The notes below the pieces were generated by a model. It was not told the origin of the DNA and made no database searches. It saw only the letters and a list, made by a program, of their open reading frames with translations. 64,000 nucleotides of DNA from Flavobacterium xueshanense (GTDB taxonomy: Bacteria; Bacteroidota; Bacteroidia; Flavobacteriales; Flavobacteriaceae): contig NZ_FONQ01000013.1 of NCBI RefSeq assembly GCF_900112975.1, positions 1-64,000 of the forward strand. Direction: 5' to 3'. Positions 41,458 to 50,104 of this stretch are shown here, in pieces. A program made the translations under genes and the position numbers. Numbering within the stretch: the stretch's first letter is position 1; each line of letters starts with the position of its first letter.

Positions 41458-42488
41458 TATCCGATCATTTTACGTTTGCTGATTAACAGCCAAATTACAA
41501 TCGGTGCGCCAAATATGGAAGTCACAGCATTGATTGGTAACGTAAAATCACTGCCGGGAAGTTGCGAAATACTGTCGCAAATAAGCATGATAATCGCTCC
41601 GAAAAGTATCGTGCTCCAAAATAAAATAGTGTGATTACTGGTCTGAAAAACCAATTTTGCAATATGTGGCACAGCTAATCCTATAAATGCAATTGGCCCT
41701 GCAAAAGCAGTAATGCTTCCCGCTAAAATACTGGTCGCAAAAATGATAATCAATCGTGATTTTTTATAATTTAAACCTAAACTTTTGGCATAATTTTCTC
41801 CCAGAAGTAAGGAATTTAAAGGTTTGATGCTGAGCAAACTTAGCAATAACCCAATGGCCACAAAGATGGACAAAAGAGAAATGGAGGTCCAAGACAAATT
41901 GCCAAGATTTCCTAAAGACCAGAATGTAAATTTCTGCAATTGTTCTGCAGTGCTAAAATACGTCAGCGTTCCAACAATGGCGCTGGTTAAACTTCCAAAC
42001 ATTAGTCCAACAATTAAAATGGCCATGGTATCTCGCAACCGATGGGAAACGGCTAAAACAGCCAGTAAAACTGTAAAACTACCCAGACTTGATGCCAGAA
42101 TAATCCCGTAAGAAGAAAGTAAAAGTGTCGCTAAAAATGGCGGTAACAGTGTTGCGCCCAAAATGACGATTGCAACACCTAAACTGGCACCGGAACTCAA
42201 TCCAAGTACGTAAGGCCCAGCCAATGGATTTCTAAATAATGTTTGCATTAATAAGCCGCTGATGGATAATCCCATTCCAACAAGAATAGCGGCAGTGGCT
42301 TTTGGTAAGCGGTAATTAATTATGATATATTCCCAGGTTTCTTTGCTCGCATTTTCTCCGGTTAGACTCCTAAAAACATCTTTTACAGGAATGGAAACGG
42401 ATCCTAAACTGATGTTTATGAGAAACAAAAAAATCATCCCGATGGTCAGGAAGATAAAGAGCACGGTATTTCGGTTGGTTTTGGTCAA
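41457..42488 (-). CDS. btuC: BtuC/FecCD-type ABC transporter permease
   Basis: The 343-residue inner-membrane protein has about nine or ten hydrophobic segments and the family motifs MQTLFRNPLAGPYVLGLSSGASLG and GPIAFIGLAVPHIAK, the loop that contacts the ATPase. It belongs to the FecCD family of vitamin B12, heme and siderophore importers. It is 1 bp after the binding protein gene and overlaps the ATPase gene. Substrate inferred as cobalamin from context. Confidence 0.87.
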   Translation of the reverse strand: MTKTNRNTVLFIFLTIGMIFLFLINISLGSVSIPVKDVFRSLTGENASKETWEYIIINYRLPKATAAILVGMGLSISGLLMQTLFRNPLAGPYVLGLSSGASLGVAIVILGATLLPPFLATLLLSSYGIILASSLGSFTVLLAVLAVSHRLRDTMAILIVGLMFGSLTSAIVGTLTYFSTAEQLQKFTFWSLGNLGNLSWTSISLLSIFVAIGLLLSLLSIKPLNSLLLGENYAKSLGLNYKKSRLIIIFATSILAGSITAFAGPIAFIGLAVPHIAKLVFQTSNHTILFWSTILFGAIIMLICDSISQLPGSDFTLPINAVTSIFGAPIVIWLLISKRKMIG

Positions 42489-42489
42489 T

Positions 42490-43632
42490 TTATTCTAATT
42501 TCTGAAAGAAAAAAAGTTTGTGATTTGGTAGCAACTCTGGATGAAAAATTTTAATCAAATCTTTCAGGACCCAATCAGGTCGGGTAGGAGACCATTCGAA
42601 ATATAAAATCCCACCTTTTGCGCCTTTATTTATGCCGTACGAATATACTTTTTTATTTTTAAAAGAGGCAAATTCACTGTAATGCGGATTACTGTCGCTC
42701 ATTTGTTTTAACGAAGAAAAATCTCCGGGAGCAATCCAATATTCGGCATTTTTAGCTTTTTCTAAAATTTTTTCAAATGGCAAGGGCAAACTACCAGTTC
42801 CCTTTGAGTCAGCCCACAAATAATTTGAATACGCGTCTTTTAAAAATAATGCTGCCCAACTGTCGCCTTGAGGCACATACCATTGATCCTGAAACATTGC
42901 ACCGCTCAAAACGGTAGGTTTTGAAGTTGTTTTTTTGGCTAAAGTCAAAGTGTTTGTGTATTCCTTTTCGATTTCGGAAAAGATAGTATTTGCTTTGGAA
43001 TCTAATCCGTACAAGGCCCCAAAAAACTTGATCCATTCCGCTTTTCCAAGTGGTGATTGTTCTGCCCAATCGCCATTTAACAGTACTTTCAAACCGCTTT
43101 TTTGAAGATTATCGAGCGTTGGATTACTGTCATTCAAACCAAAACTGACGATGGCATTTGGAGCCATATCTATCAAAACTTCGGTGTTTAGAGTTTCATT
43201 GGTTCCTACTTCTTTTACTTTTCCGGAATCAATGCGTTTTCTGGTTTTCTCAGATGAAATATAATTGGTGTTCGGGAAACCAACCAAAGTATTTTCGACG
43301 CCCAGCATTTCAAGTGCCGGAATGTGAGTGGTCGAGGTAACAACAATCGATTGTATTGGAATTGGAATGATGGAAAACTGTTTTAAACTATCCGGAATAA
43401 TACCGTTTTTTTCTTGTAAAACATAAGTGAAATTTTCATTGGCTTCTGGCCAAGGTCGGGTGACTTTTACAATTGTATAGCCTGGGTATTTATAGATTTC
43501 CAAACCTTCCGCATACTGAACTTCGTTAGTTGAGGTTGTAATTGCAACAGTGGAAGTCTTGTCATTTTGTTTGCATCCACCTAAAGTGACGACAAATAAA
43601 AAGAGCGTAAATTTTAATAAAAATGATTTCAT
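42490..43632 (-). CDS. btuF: Lipoprotein ABC transporter substrate-binding protein (BtuF-like)
   Basis: The 380-residue lipoprotein has lipobox VVTLGGC (Cys20) and a class III periplasmic-binding (Fe/B12 helical backbone) fold. It should bind the cobalamin delivered by the outer-membrane receptor and pass it to BtuCD. Unusual for this family, it is longer than E. coli BtuF (266 residues), with about 110 more residues. It heads the importer operon that diverges from the riboswitch-BtuB unit. Confidence 0.82.
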   Translation of the reverse strand: MKSFLLKFTLFLFVVTLGGCKQNDKTSTVAITTSTNEVQYAEGLEIYKYPGYTIVKVTRPWPEANENFTYVLQEKNGIIPDSLKQFSIIPIPIQSIVVTSTTHIPALEMLGVENTLVGFPNTNYISSEKTRKRIDSGKVKEVGTNETLNTEVLIDMAPNAIVSFGLNDSNPTLDNLQKSGLKVLLNGDWAEQSPLGKAEWIKFFGALYGLDSKANTIFSEIEKEYTNTLTLAKKTTSKPTVLSGAMFQDQWYVPQGDSWAALFLKDAYSNYLWADSKGTGSLPLPFEKILEKAKNAEYWIAPGDFSSLKQMSDSNPHYSEFASFKNKKVYSYGINKGAKGGILYFEWSPTRPDWVLKDLIKIFHPELLPNHKLFFFQKLE

Positions 43633-43712
43633 AAAATGATTTTCAAGAACTGCAAAGGTATATTTAATCCGTTTTAAAAATCAAATTTTATTTTTTATTC
43701 CAATCATAAAGC

Positions 43713-43720
43713 TATATTTG
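43713..43720 (+). promoter_or_regulatory. -7 element of the riboswitch-btuB transcript
   Basis: TATATTTG fits the Bacteroidota -7 box. No clear -33 TTG is found at 17-23 bp, only a T-rich stretch. The transcript would start about 7 bp downstream, just ahead of the riboswitch. Confidence 0.6.
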
Positions 43721-43732
43721 CACCCGTAATGA

Positions 43733-44040
43733 GGTTGCTGTTTTGTTTTTTCAAACCAGCATTAAAAGGGAATCAGGTGAAAGATTACAGATTTCAGGAT
43801 TCAGATTTCAGGAGTTAAATCCTAAATCAAGAATCCTAAATCAAGAATTTAAAATCCTGGGCTGTACCCGCAACTGTAAGCTATCAAGCTTGTTGTTAAC
43901 TACAAAACCATTGTTCGAAAATTCAAGAATTAATGATTTGGGAATTAGGATTGAAAAATCCTTAATAAAAAATCTACAATCCTAAATCACGAATGAGAAG
44001 GTAAACAACAAGACGCAAGCCAGGAGACCTGCCTACTACA
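43733..44040 (+). ncRNA. Cobalamin riboswitch with expanded peripheral loops
   Basis: The conserved cobalamin aptamer parts are in order: AAGGGAATCAGGTGAAAG (43766-43783), GGGCTGTACCCGCAACTGTA (43858-43877) and the B12 box AAGCCAGGAGACCTGCC (44017-44033). It should bind adenosyl- or another cobalamin in the 5' leader and switch off the BtuB receptor when B12 is plentiful. Two loops are longer than usual: about 75 nt between the first two blocks and about 105 nt between the second block and the B12 box. The second is closed by a perfect CTTGTTGTT/AACAACAAG stem. Both carry 14-bp repeats. Confidence 0.93.
43788..43992 (+). repeat. 14-bp direct repeats inside the riboswitch
   Basis: CAGATTTCAGGATT recurs at a 14-bp period (43788, 43802). 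ATCCTAAATCAAGA is repeated exactly in tandem (43819-43832, 43833-43846). A near copy, ATCCTAAATCACGA, sits at 43979-43992 in the other enlarged loop. The repeats lie wholly outside the conserved aptamer core. Confidence 0.8.
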
Positions 44041-44059
44041 TCGAGTATCAAACTTTCGG

Positions 44060-44107
44060 GAAAAAAGGTTTGGGTATGGGTAATTCTATGCTTTTCTCCC
44101 CTTTTTT
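44060..44107 (+). promoter_or_regulatory. Likely expression platform (terminator-like hairpin)
   Basis: GAAAAAAGG at 44060-44068 can pair with CCTTTTTT (44100-44107) between the riboswitch and the btuB start. The T-run forms part of the stem. It may be the switch that stops transcription when cobalamin is bound. The pairing is A+T-rich and uncertain. Confidence 0.45.
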
Positions 44108-44137
44108 AGTCATGTAGCAGAAAATAGCTGTTACTAA

Positions 44138-46105
44138 ATGTTTAATAAAATGAACAAAAAAATCGTTCGTATTAGTACGTTATTCGTATTAATGACAACC
44201 TGTGCTTTTGCGCAACAAAATCAAACTATCACTTCTGAAGATGAATTGAAAGAAGTGGTGGTTTCCGACTCCAAATTTGCTTTAGCAAAAGAAAAATCAG
44301 GAAAAGTAATCACTAAAATTACAGCTGAGGATTTAAAAAACAAGGCCGGACAAAGCCTGGCAAACATTTTAAGCTCTGTTGCGGGATTAGAAATTAACGG
44401 GAACCAAAGTGTTGCCGGCAAAAATTTAGGGTATTACATTCGGGGTGGAAAAAACAATCAAGTGTTGATTCTTATTGATGGAATTCCGGTGAATGATGCG
44501 TCAGGAATTAGTTTTGAATATGATTTGCGTTTGCTTCCGGTGGAGCAGGTGGAAAGTGTTGAAATTATGAAAGGTGCAGCCAGCACGTTGTATGGTTCAG
44601 GCGCTGCAACTGGAGTAATAAATATTACTTTGAAAAAATCAGGCAAGAAATCTATTGAAGGGAATGCGTATGTAAATGTGGGAACCAATAATACTTCAAA
44701 TACTGATAAAACCAGCTCACAAAATTACAATCAAGGTTTTTCGGTTAACGGAAATGCTAATAAGGTGAATTATTTTGTGTCTTTAAATAGTGCTGAAATA
44801 AGTGGAATGTCACAAATTGCTCCTGTAAATCCATCTGACAATTACGAAGAGGATCGTTTTTCCAGAATCAATTATCTTGCAAAGTTAGGATACAAAGTTA
44901 CAGAAAAATTGACATTAGATTTCTTTGGTAATTATGATAAAATAGGCTCTGATTATGATGCTTCTTTTGATAACACCGGTACAAATGATACCGATTTGAA
45001 TTCCACAGAATCGGAACAATTTCGTTTTGGTTTTTTACCAAAATACAAATATTCCAAAGGGGAATTTGTTATGAATTCCAGCTTTAACAAAATCGTACGT
45101 ACATATAACGACTTCGATTTTTATTCAAATACGCCAGGATTTTCGGAGTATGAATCCCGAAGTGTCAACGTAGATGGTTATAACAAATACGAATTTTCAG
45201 AATCTTTCTTCCTAGTTGCCGGAGCGCAATATCAGTTTCATGACATGAATAGCATCACTCCTTTTGGCGGAATTTTGAAGGAAGCTACTAAATTCAATAT
45301 GATTGATCCTTATGTCACGGGTGTTTTTACCACGGATTTTGGGTTGAATTTGAATGCTGGAGCGCGGTTGAATATCCACAGTCAATATGGTAATCAATTG
45401 GTTTATAGTGTAAATCCATCGTATGATTTTAAATCGATTCCACTGAAGATTTTAGCATCTTACAGCACTGCTTTTGTAACGCCAAGTTTGTATCAATTGT
45501 ATTCTGAATATGGAAATTCCAATTTGACACCAGAGAAAAATAGGACTTTGGAAGCAGGTTTTGAGACGCTATTATCGAATAAAAAAATAAAACTGAATAC
45601 AGTTGCTTTTTACCGTGAGCAAACTAATTTCATTGGATTTTATTTCAATCCGGTAACTTTTGATTCGAACTACATTAATATTGACGGATTGAATAAAGCG
45701 AAAGGAGTTGAAATCGAAGCCTCTTTTGCCTTGAGCGAAAAAATCCACTGGAATTCAAATTATACTTTTACGCAAGTGGATAGCGCACTGGATCGATTGA
45801 TTCCCAAACATAAAGTGAATTCAGCATTGGATTTTCAAATCAATAATAGGTTGTTTTTGAACCTAGATTATCAATATGTTGACAGTAGAAATGATGCTTT
45901 TTTTGATGGAAACAGCTTTGCTACAACAAAGATTGTTTTAGGTTCGTATCAGTTAATAAATTCCTCTGTTCGGTATGAATTGGTAAAAAACAGATTGTCC
46001 GTTTTTGGTGCGGTAAGCAATATGTTGAACGCTGATTTTATTGAAAATGTAGGCTATAATACTTTAGGAAGAAATTTTAAATTAGGTATGAATATCAAAT
46101 TGTAA
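44138..46105 (+). CDS. btuB: TonB-dependent outer-membrane receptor, BtuB-type cobalamin transporter
   Basis: The 655-residue protein has a signal peptide (ending CAFAQ), a plug domain with a TonB-box-like ELKEVVVSDSKF and GYYIRGGKNNQVLILIDGIPVND, then MKGAASTLYGSGAATGVINI. A 22-strand barrel ends in a terminal aromatic-hydrophobic strand, NFKLGMNIKL. It should bind cobalamin at the surface and pass it with TonB energy to the periplasmic BtuF. The upstream riboswitch strongly supports B12 as the ligand. The second ATG (position 44150, MNKKIVRIS) is a better fit to the signal peptide. Confidence 0.93.
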   Translation: MFNKMNKKIVRISTLFVLMTTCAFAQQNQTITSEDELKEVVVSDSKFALAKEKSGKVITKITAEDLKNKAGQSLANILSSVAGLEINGNQSVAGKNLGYYIRGGKNNQVLILIDGIPVNDASGISFEYDLRLLPVEQVESVEIMKGAASTLYGSGAATGVINITLKKSGKKSIEGNAYVNVGTNNTSNTDKTSSQNYNQGFSVNGNANKVNYFVSLNSAEISGMSQIAPVNPSDNYEEDRFSRINYLAKLGYKVTEKLTLDFFGNYDKIGSDYDASFDNTGTNDTDLNSTESEQFRFGFLPKYKYSKGEFVMNSSFNKIVRTYNDFDFYSNTPGFSEYESRSVNVDGYNKYEFSESFFLVAGAQYQFHDMNSITPFGGILKEATKFNMIDPYVTGVFTTDFGLNLNAGARLNIHSQYGNQLVYSVNPSYDFKSIPLKILASYSTAFVTPSLYQLYSEYGNSNLTPEKNRTLEAGFETLLSNKKIKLNTVAFYREQTNFIGFYFNPVTFDSNYINIDGLNKAKGVEIEASFALSEKIHWNSNYTFTQVDSALDRLIPKHKVNSALDFQINNRLFLNLDYQYVDSRNDAFFDGNSFATTKIVLGSYQLINSSVRYELVKNRLSVFGAVSNMLNADFIENVGYNTLGRNFKLGMNIKL

Positions 46106-46125
46106 TTCGAATCTATGTAAACAGA

Positions 46126-46153
46126 AAAAGGCTTTCATCGCTGAAAGCCTTTT
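46126..46153. terminator. Bidirectional terminator
   Basis: AAAAGGCTTTCA pairs perfectly with TGAAAGCCTTTT around TCGC. It lies between the convergent btuB and amidase genes. Confidence 0.85.
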
Positions 46154-46171
46154 CTTGTTTGTAACTTATTG

Positions 46172-46819
46172 TTATTTCAACTCTGAAATGAATTCTACGA
46201 TAGTTGCTGCAATTTTGTTTTGTTCCAAATCATTTGTTAAATATTCTCTATCATCAAGATTAGACATATAACCCAATTCAACAAGTACTGCCGGAACTTC
46301 CGATTTTTTTAAAATATAAAAGGGAGCTTTCTTTACTTCAGATGATTTTATAGTAGTATTGCGGATAAATTTGTTGCGAAGTTCAACCGCAATTTCATTT
46401 GACTTTTCGTTCGCAATCGACTCTGTAGCAACATAAAATTCCATTCCTGATTTTGCTACATTTGCATTTTGATTAATATGCAATGACAAAACTAAATCAG
46501 GTTTAATCTTGTTAATCAGTGCAGAACGGTCGCTCAAAGAAAGAAATTGATCTCCAATTCTCGTGAGGTGAATAGTAACATTTTCGTTTTTATTCAAAAA
46601 TTTGATTTTATCCGTTATTTGGGCTACAATTTGTTTTTCATTGCTGCTGCTCGAAGTAGCTCCAAAATCGGATCCGCCGTGCCCGGCATCAATAACAACA
46701 TTGATATGTTTGGATTTTCCAGTGTTTGTTGTTACGAATGCAAAAGATACAATGGTTGCAAAAGTCAGAAAGAACGGAATTGCTTTTTTCATTTGATTTT
46801 GTTTTAATTGGTTATTCAA
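46172..46819 (-). CDS. Secreted N-acetylmuramoyl-L-alanine amidase
   Basis: The 215-residue protein has a signal segment after a short N-terminal extension and an Amidase_3 domain: VIDAGHGGSDFGA (zinc His in GHGG), LSLHINQNA, and the late VPAVLVELGYMSNLDDRE with catalytic Glu. It cleaves the amide bond between MurNAc and the peptide stem in the periplasm. Met10 (MKKAIPFFLTF, start at 46792) is a likelier start than the annotated ATG, because it places the signal at the N-terminus. Confidence 0.9.
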   Translation of the reverse strand: MNNQLKQNQMKKAIPFFLTFATIVSFAFVTTNTGKSKHINVVIDAGHGGSDFGATSSSSNEKQIVAQITDKIKFLNKNENVTIHLTRIGDQFLSLSDRSALINKIKPDLVLSLHINQNANVAKSGMEFYVATESIANEKSNEIAVELRNKFIRNTTIKSSEVKKAPFYILKKSEVPAVLVELGYMSNLDDREYLTNDLEQNKIAATIVEFISELK

Positions 46820-46861
46820 TAATAACTTATAAAAAGTAAGATTTATTGTGTAACGGTATTT

Positions 46862-48313
46862 TTATTCCAAAGCTTTCAAAAGTCCTTCCGGTGCTTTCTC
46901 AATATACATTTGGTTTTGCATTCCTTTTATCGATTTTGCATCAGTGAAAAAGTCAAATTCTTTTCCTGGGATTTGTCTTGACATACGTGATGTCCCGGTT
47001 ATTTTTCCGATAGCTGTGCTTAATAAAGGTTCAGCTGTGTCACCAAGAACGCCTAATGTGCTCAAAGTCTCTTTTACTGAAAAATCAGGTTGCAATCCTT
47101 TGAAATAATCTCCAAACCCAACTGAGTTGACAATTTTTAATACAATAGGCTGCATCGCATATCTATGGTTTGGATTTCTATTTTCTGAACCAAAACTTGG
47201 GGAATCATAAAGAGTAACAGATCCAACATTTTTTCCTACCGTTACATCACCAATTTGTATTACATTGATGTGAGGTTCTAATCCATTGATTACAAGTTCG
47301 CTTGCTGATGCTGAACTTGCGCTAGTTAAGATGTAAACTTTAGTTAAGTTCAAGCTGTTTATTGTTGTTGACTCAATTTTATCTGTAAAATAATTGAATA
47401 AAGCACTTGGATTTTCAGCTTCGAAATAGGCATTGATTTTCGCATTCCATTGTTGTTTTGCAAAAACTTTTCCTGTCAATTGTCCAGTAATCATACTTGC
47501 CAATCGTGTCGCAGATTGCACGGAACCACCACTATTGTATCTTAAATCTAATACTAAGTCCGTAACTCCTTGTGATTTTAGAGCAGCAAAAGCATCGTTT
47601 AACTGCTTGTCATAATTGGCATAAAAACCATTGTACATCAAATATCCTATTTTGTGAGCACCAGAAGTGATTACTTTATTGATTAAAATTGGGTTTTCAG
47701 AAAGTACTGTTTTTGTTAATGAGACTGATTTTTCATTCCCAACAATTGTAGTTCCGCTGAATTCCGCAAGATTTAGCGTGTAACTTTCGTTGGCACCAAA
47801 AAGTAATGATTTATAATTGCTGACAGTCAGTTGTGTTCCATTTACAGCCGTAAAAAAATCACCACGCTTAATATTTTTAGTAGAAGCATCTGAATTTGCA
47901 ATAATATAACGAACATAACCAAATATTTCGGTAGTACTTCCTGGTTTAAAGCTTAAACCAAAATCGATTCCGTTGTTTTTTGTAGTTCCTTGAAGAGTTC
48001 CTTCGAGCTCTAAATAATCACTTACAATCCAACTGAATTTATCGATAGAAGTACTCACTCTTAAAGCAGCAAATAAATCCTCAGGAACCGGATAACCTCT
48101 TAGAAAAGTGTTTAATGCAGTTTGATCTGCAAAACGGTTATCTGCTAAATTTGGAACATCAGCTTGCCATAAATAGTATTGGTTCATGCCTTTCCAGATG
48201 AAATCCTGGATTTCTAAACTGGCTGGCGGTGCAATATCATCATTGTCCTGACAACTTTGGAATGTAAACGTAGCGATGAATAATAAAAGTGTAAATTTGA
48301 ATGCAGTTCTCAT
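46862..48313 (-). CDS. S41 family C-terminal processing-type peptidase lipoprotein
   Basis: The 483-residue lipoprotein (FTFQSCQDND, Cys near residue 21) has a PDZ-like part followed by the S41 catalytic core: DLRYNSGGSVQSATRLASMI and YILTSASSASASELVINGL with the catalytic Ser in the S-A-S-A-S-E-L context. A Lys base is not clearly placed. It should cut periplasmic or surface proteins at the C-terminus. It is a single gene divergent from the sigma factor operon. Confidence 0.9.
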   Translation of the reverse strand: MRTAFKFTLLLFIATFTFQSCQDNDDIAPPASLEIQDFIWKGMNQYYLWQADVPNLADNRFADQTALNTFLRGYPVPEDLFAALRVSTSIDKFSWIVSDYLELEGTLQGTTKNNGIDFGLSFKPGSTTEIFGYVRYIIANSDASTKNIKRGDFFTAVNGTQLTVSNYKSLLFGANESYTLNLAEFSGTTIVGNEKSVSLTKTVLSENPILINKVITSGAHKIGYLMYNGFYANYDKQLNDAFAALKSQGVTDLVLDLRYNSGGSVQSATRLASMITGQLTGKVFAKQQWNAKINAYFEAENPSALFNYFTDKIESTTINSLNLTKVYILTSASSASASELVINGLEPHINVIQIGDVTVGKNVGSVTLYDSPSFGSENRNPNHRYAMQPIVLKIVNSVGFGDYFKGLQPDFSVKETLSTLGVLGDTAEPLLSTAIGKITGTSRMSRQIPGKEFDFFTDAKSIKGMQNQMYIEKAPEGLLKALE

Positions 48314-48432
48314 ATATTTGTTTTAATCTTAATTAACGTAAAAATACTAACTTTAGTTTTATTTTATGTTCTATGTTGCAAAAATAAATTTGAATCGTCT
48401 TAATTATATAATCAGTTTAATACCTAATTTTT

Positions 48433-48942
48433 ATGAACCAAAATGAGTTTGTGCTAATTGTGGCTCCTTTCAAAGACAAAGTCTTCAGGTTGGCCAAGCG
48501 ATTGCTGGTGAGTACCGAGGAAGCCGAAGATGCGACTCAAGAAGTTTTGGTGAAATTATGGAGCAAGAATGGAGGGCTTTCCAGTTGCAGCAGTATTGAG
48601 GCATTTGCGATGACCATTACAAAAAATTATTGTTTAGACCAATTGAAATCCAAACGAGCAGATAATCTGAAAATTGTTTCTACTAACTATACAGATGCAG
48701 CTCCCGCTTTAGACAAGAAACTGGAAGATAATGATAGTTTGAATTGGGTTGAAAGAAGTATAAGTCAATTGCCAGAGCAACAACGAATGATTATTCAACT
48801 CAGGGATATTGAGCAGTACGAATTTGAAGAAATGGCTAAAATGCTTAATATGACCGAGAGTGCCATTAGAGTTTCACTTTCCAGAGCACGAAAAACGATA
48901 CGAGAATACATGACAAAAACACATAATTATGGAATTATATAA
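48433..48942 (+). CDS. ECF-type RNA polymerase sigma factor
   Basis: The 169-residue protein has sigma region 2 (FRLAKRLLVSTEEAEDATQEVLVKLW, about 18-43) and region 4 (LPEQQRMIIQLRDIEQYEFE, then MLNMTESAIRVSLSRARKTI, about 116-157), with no region 3, the extracytoplasmic function layout. It would direct RNA polymerase to a small set of promoters. The next gene starts 14 bp before its end, a usual place for an anti-sigma factor. Confidence 0.93.
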   Translation: MNQNEFVLIVAPFKDKVFRLAKRLLVSTEEAEDATQEVLVKLWSKNGGLSSCSSIEAFAMTITKNYCLDQLKSKRADNLKIVSTNYTDAAPALDKKLEDNDSLNWVERSISQLPEQQRMIIQLRDIEQYEFEEMAKMLNMTESAIRVSLSRARKTIREYMTKTHNYGII

Positions 48943-49426
48943 AGTAGAAACGTTATTAGAAAAATATTTTGAAGGGGAAACCACGCTTAATGACGAGCAA
49001 GAATTGCAGGATTATTTTGCGTCACCCGAAGTTGCTCCACATTTACAACAATATGCATCATTATTTAACCATTTTGCTGTTGCAAAAGTGCAGCAGTTCA
49101 AGCAGGAAATTCCAGCATTCGAAATTAGTACAGTTGAAAACAGGAATAAAAAAAGGAATTTAGTCTGGGTCTCTATTGCAGCTTCGGTTGTTGTTTTGAT
49201 GGGAATAGGAACGTATATGTATTATGATTCGGAACCGGTGACTGAAAATAAAGATTTAGGAACCTATGATGATCCTGAACTAGCTTTCAAAGCAACTCAA
49301 AAAGCGTTGTCTTTATTGTCGAATAATGTAAACGTTGGCATAGAAAGTGTACAGTATATTGAAGAATACCAAATTGCTAAAAATAAAGTGTTCAGAAAAG
49401 AAAAAAATAAATCCGGAGGCATTTAA
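48929..49426 (+). CDS. Single-span membrane protein, possible anti-sigma factor
   Basis: The 165-residue protein has a cytoplasmic N-terminal part (about 1-75) with YKVETLLEKYFEGETTLNDEQELQDYF, one membrane segment (NLVWVSIAASVVVLMGIGTYMY, about 78-99) and a periplasmic tail. It has no zinc ZAS motif, but size, topology and the 14-bp overlap with the sigma gene suggest an anti-sigma factor. It probably holds the sigma factor at the membrane. Confidence 0.7.
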   Translation: MELYKVETLLEKYFEGETTLNDEQELQDYFASPEVAPHLQQYASLFNHFAVAKVQQFKQEIPAFEISTVENRNKKRNLVWVSIAASVVVLMGIGTYMYYDSEPVTENKDLGTYDDPELAFKATQKALSLLSNNVNVGIESVQYIEEYQIAKNKVFRKEKNKSGGI

Positions 49427-49500
49427 TATCTTCCGAAAAATAATAATCAAGGCGTAAAACGCTACAGTCAATTAAAATAAAAGTAAACAAATTAAAAAAA

Positions 49501-50103
49501 ATGAAATCAATCAATCCCAATCCAAGTTTTTGCACACCAGCAAAACAGATTCAAAAGAACTCACGTCTAAGTTCAGCTAAAAAGTTTTTAATCATCGTAT
49601 TACTGGTTTTTATTGCGAGTCCAATTTTTGCGCAAACAGCCTTCGATAAATTCGACGGACAAGATGATGTAACCTCAATTATTGTCAATAAAAAAATGTT
49701 TGACTTGATGAGTAAAGTAAAAGTTGACGCTTCTGATAAAGAAACCCAACAATACTTGGCGTTAATTAAAAAGCTTGATAATTTAAAAGTTTTCACTACC
49801 AAAAGCACTCGAGTAGAAGGAGAAATGAAATTAGTTGCTGACAAGTACATCAAATCAGCCGGCTTAGAAGAGTTGATGCGCGTAAATGAGAATGGCAGAA
49901 ACATAAAAATTTTGGTAAAATCAGGTTCAACTGATTCACAAATAAAAGAATTACTGATGTTTATTGAAGGGGCTAAAAATGACGATACGGTTCTAATGTC
50001 TCTGACCGGTACTTTTGATTTGAATGAAATTTCGATTCTTACCGATAAGATGAGAATTCCTGGAGGCGATGACTTGAAGAAAGCAACTAAAGGTAAAAAA
50101 TAA
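49501..50103 (+). CDS. DUF4252 domain protein, secreted
   Basis: The 200-residue protein has a basic N-terminal stretch, a signal segment (FLIIVLLVFIASPIFAQ, about 29-45) and a DUF4252 domain. Members are typical of Bacteroidota and sit in operons with ECF sigma factors. Function unknown. It is followed after one base by a second DUF4252 gene, so the pair is one unit. Confidence 0.88.
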   Translation: MKSINPNPSFCTPAKQIQKNSRLSSAKKFLIIVLLVFIASPIFAQTAFDKFDGQDDVTSIIVNKKMFDLMSKVKVDASDKETQQYLALIKKLDNLKVFTTKSTRVEGEMKLVADKYIKSAGLEELMRVNENGRNIKILVKSGSTDSQIKELLMFIEGAKNDDTVLMSLTGTFDLNEISILTDKMRIPGGDDLKKATKGKK

Positions 50104-50104
50104 G

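Noticed and set aside
43743..43985. An 80-codon open frame inside the riboswitch
   Set aside because: It overlaps the conserved cobalamin aptamer core and is made of the 14-bp repeats read as codons.
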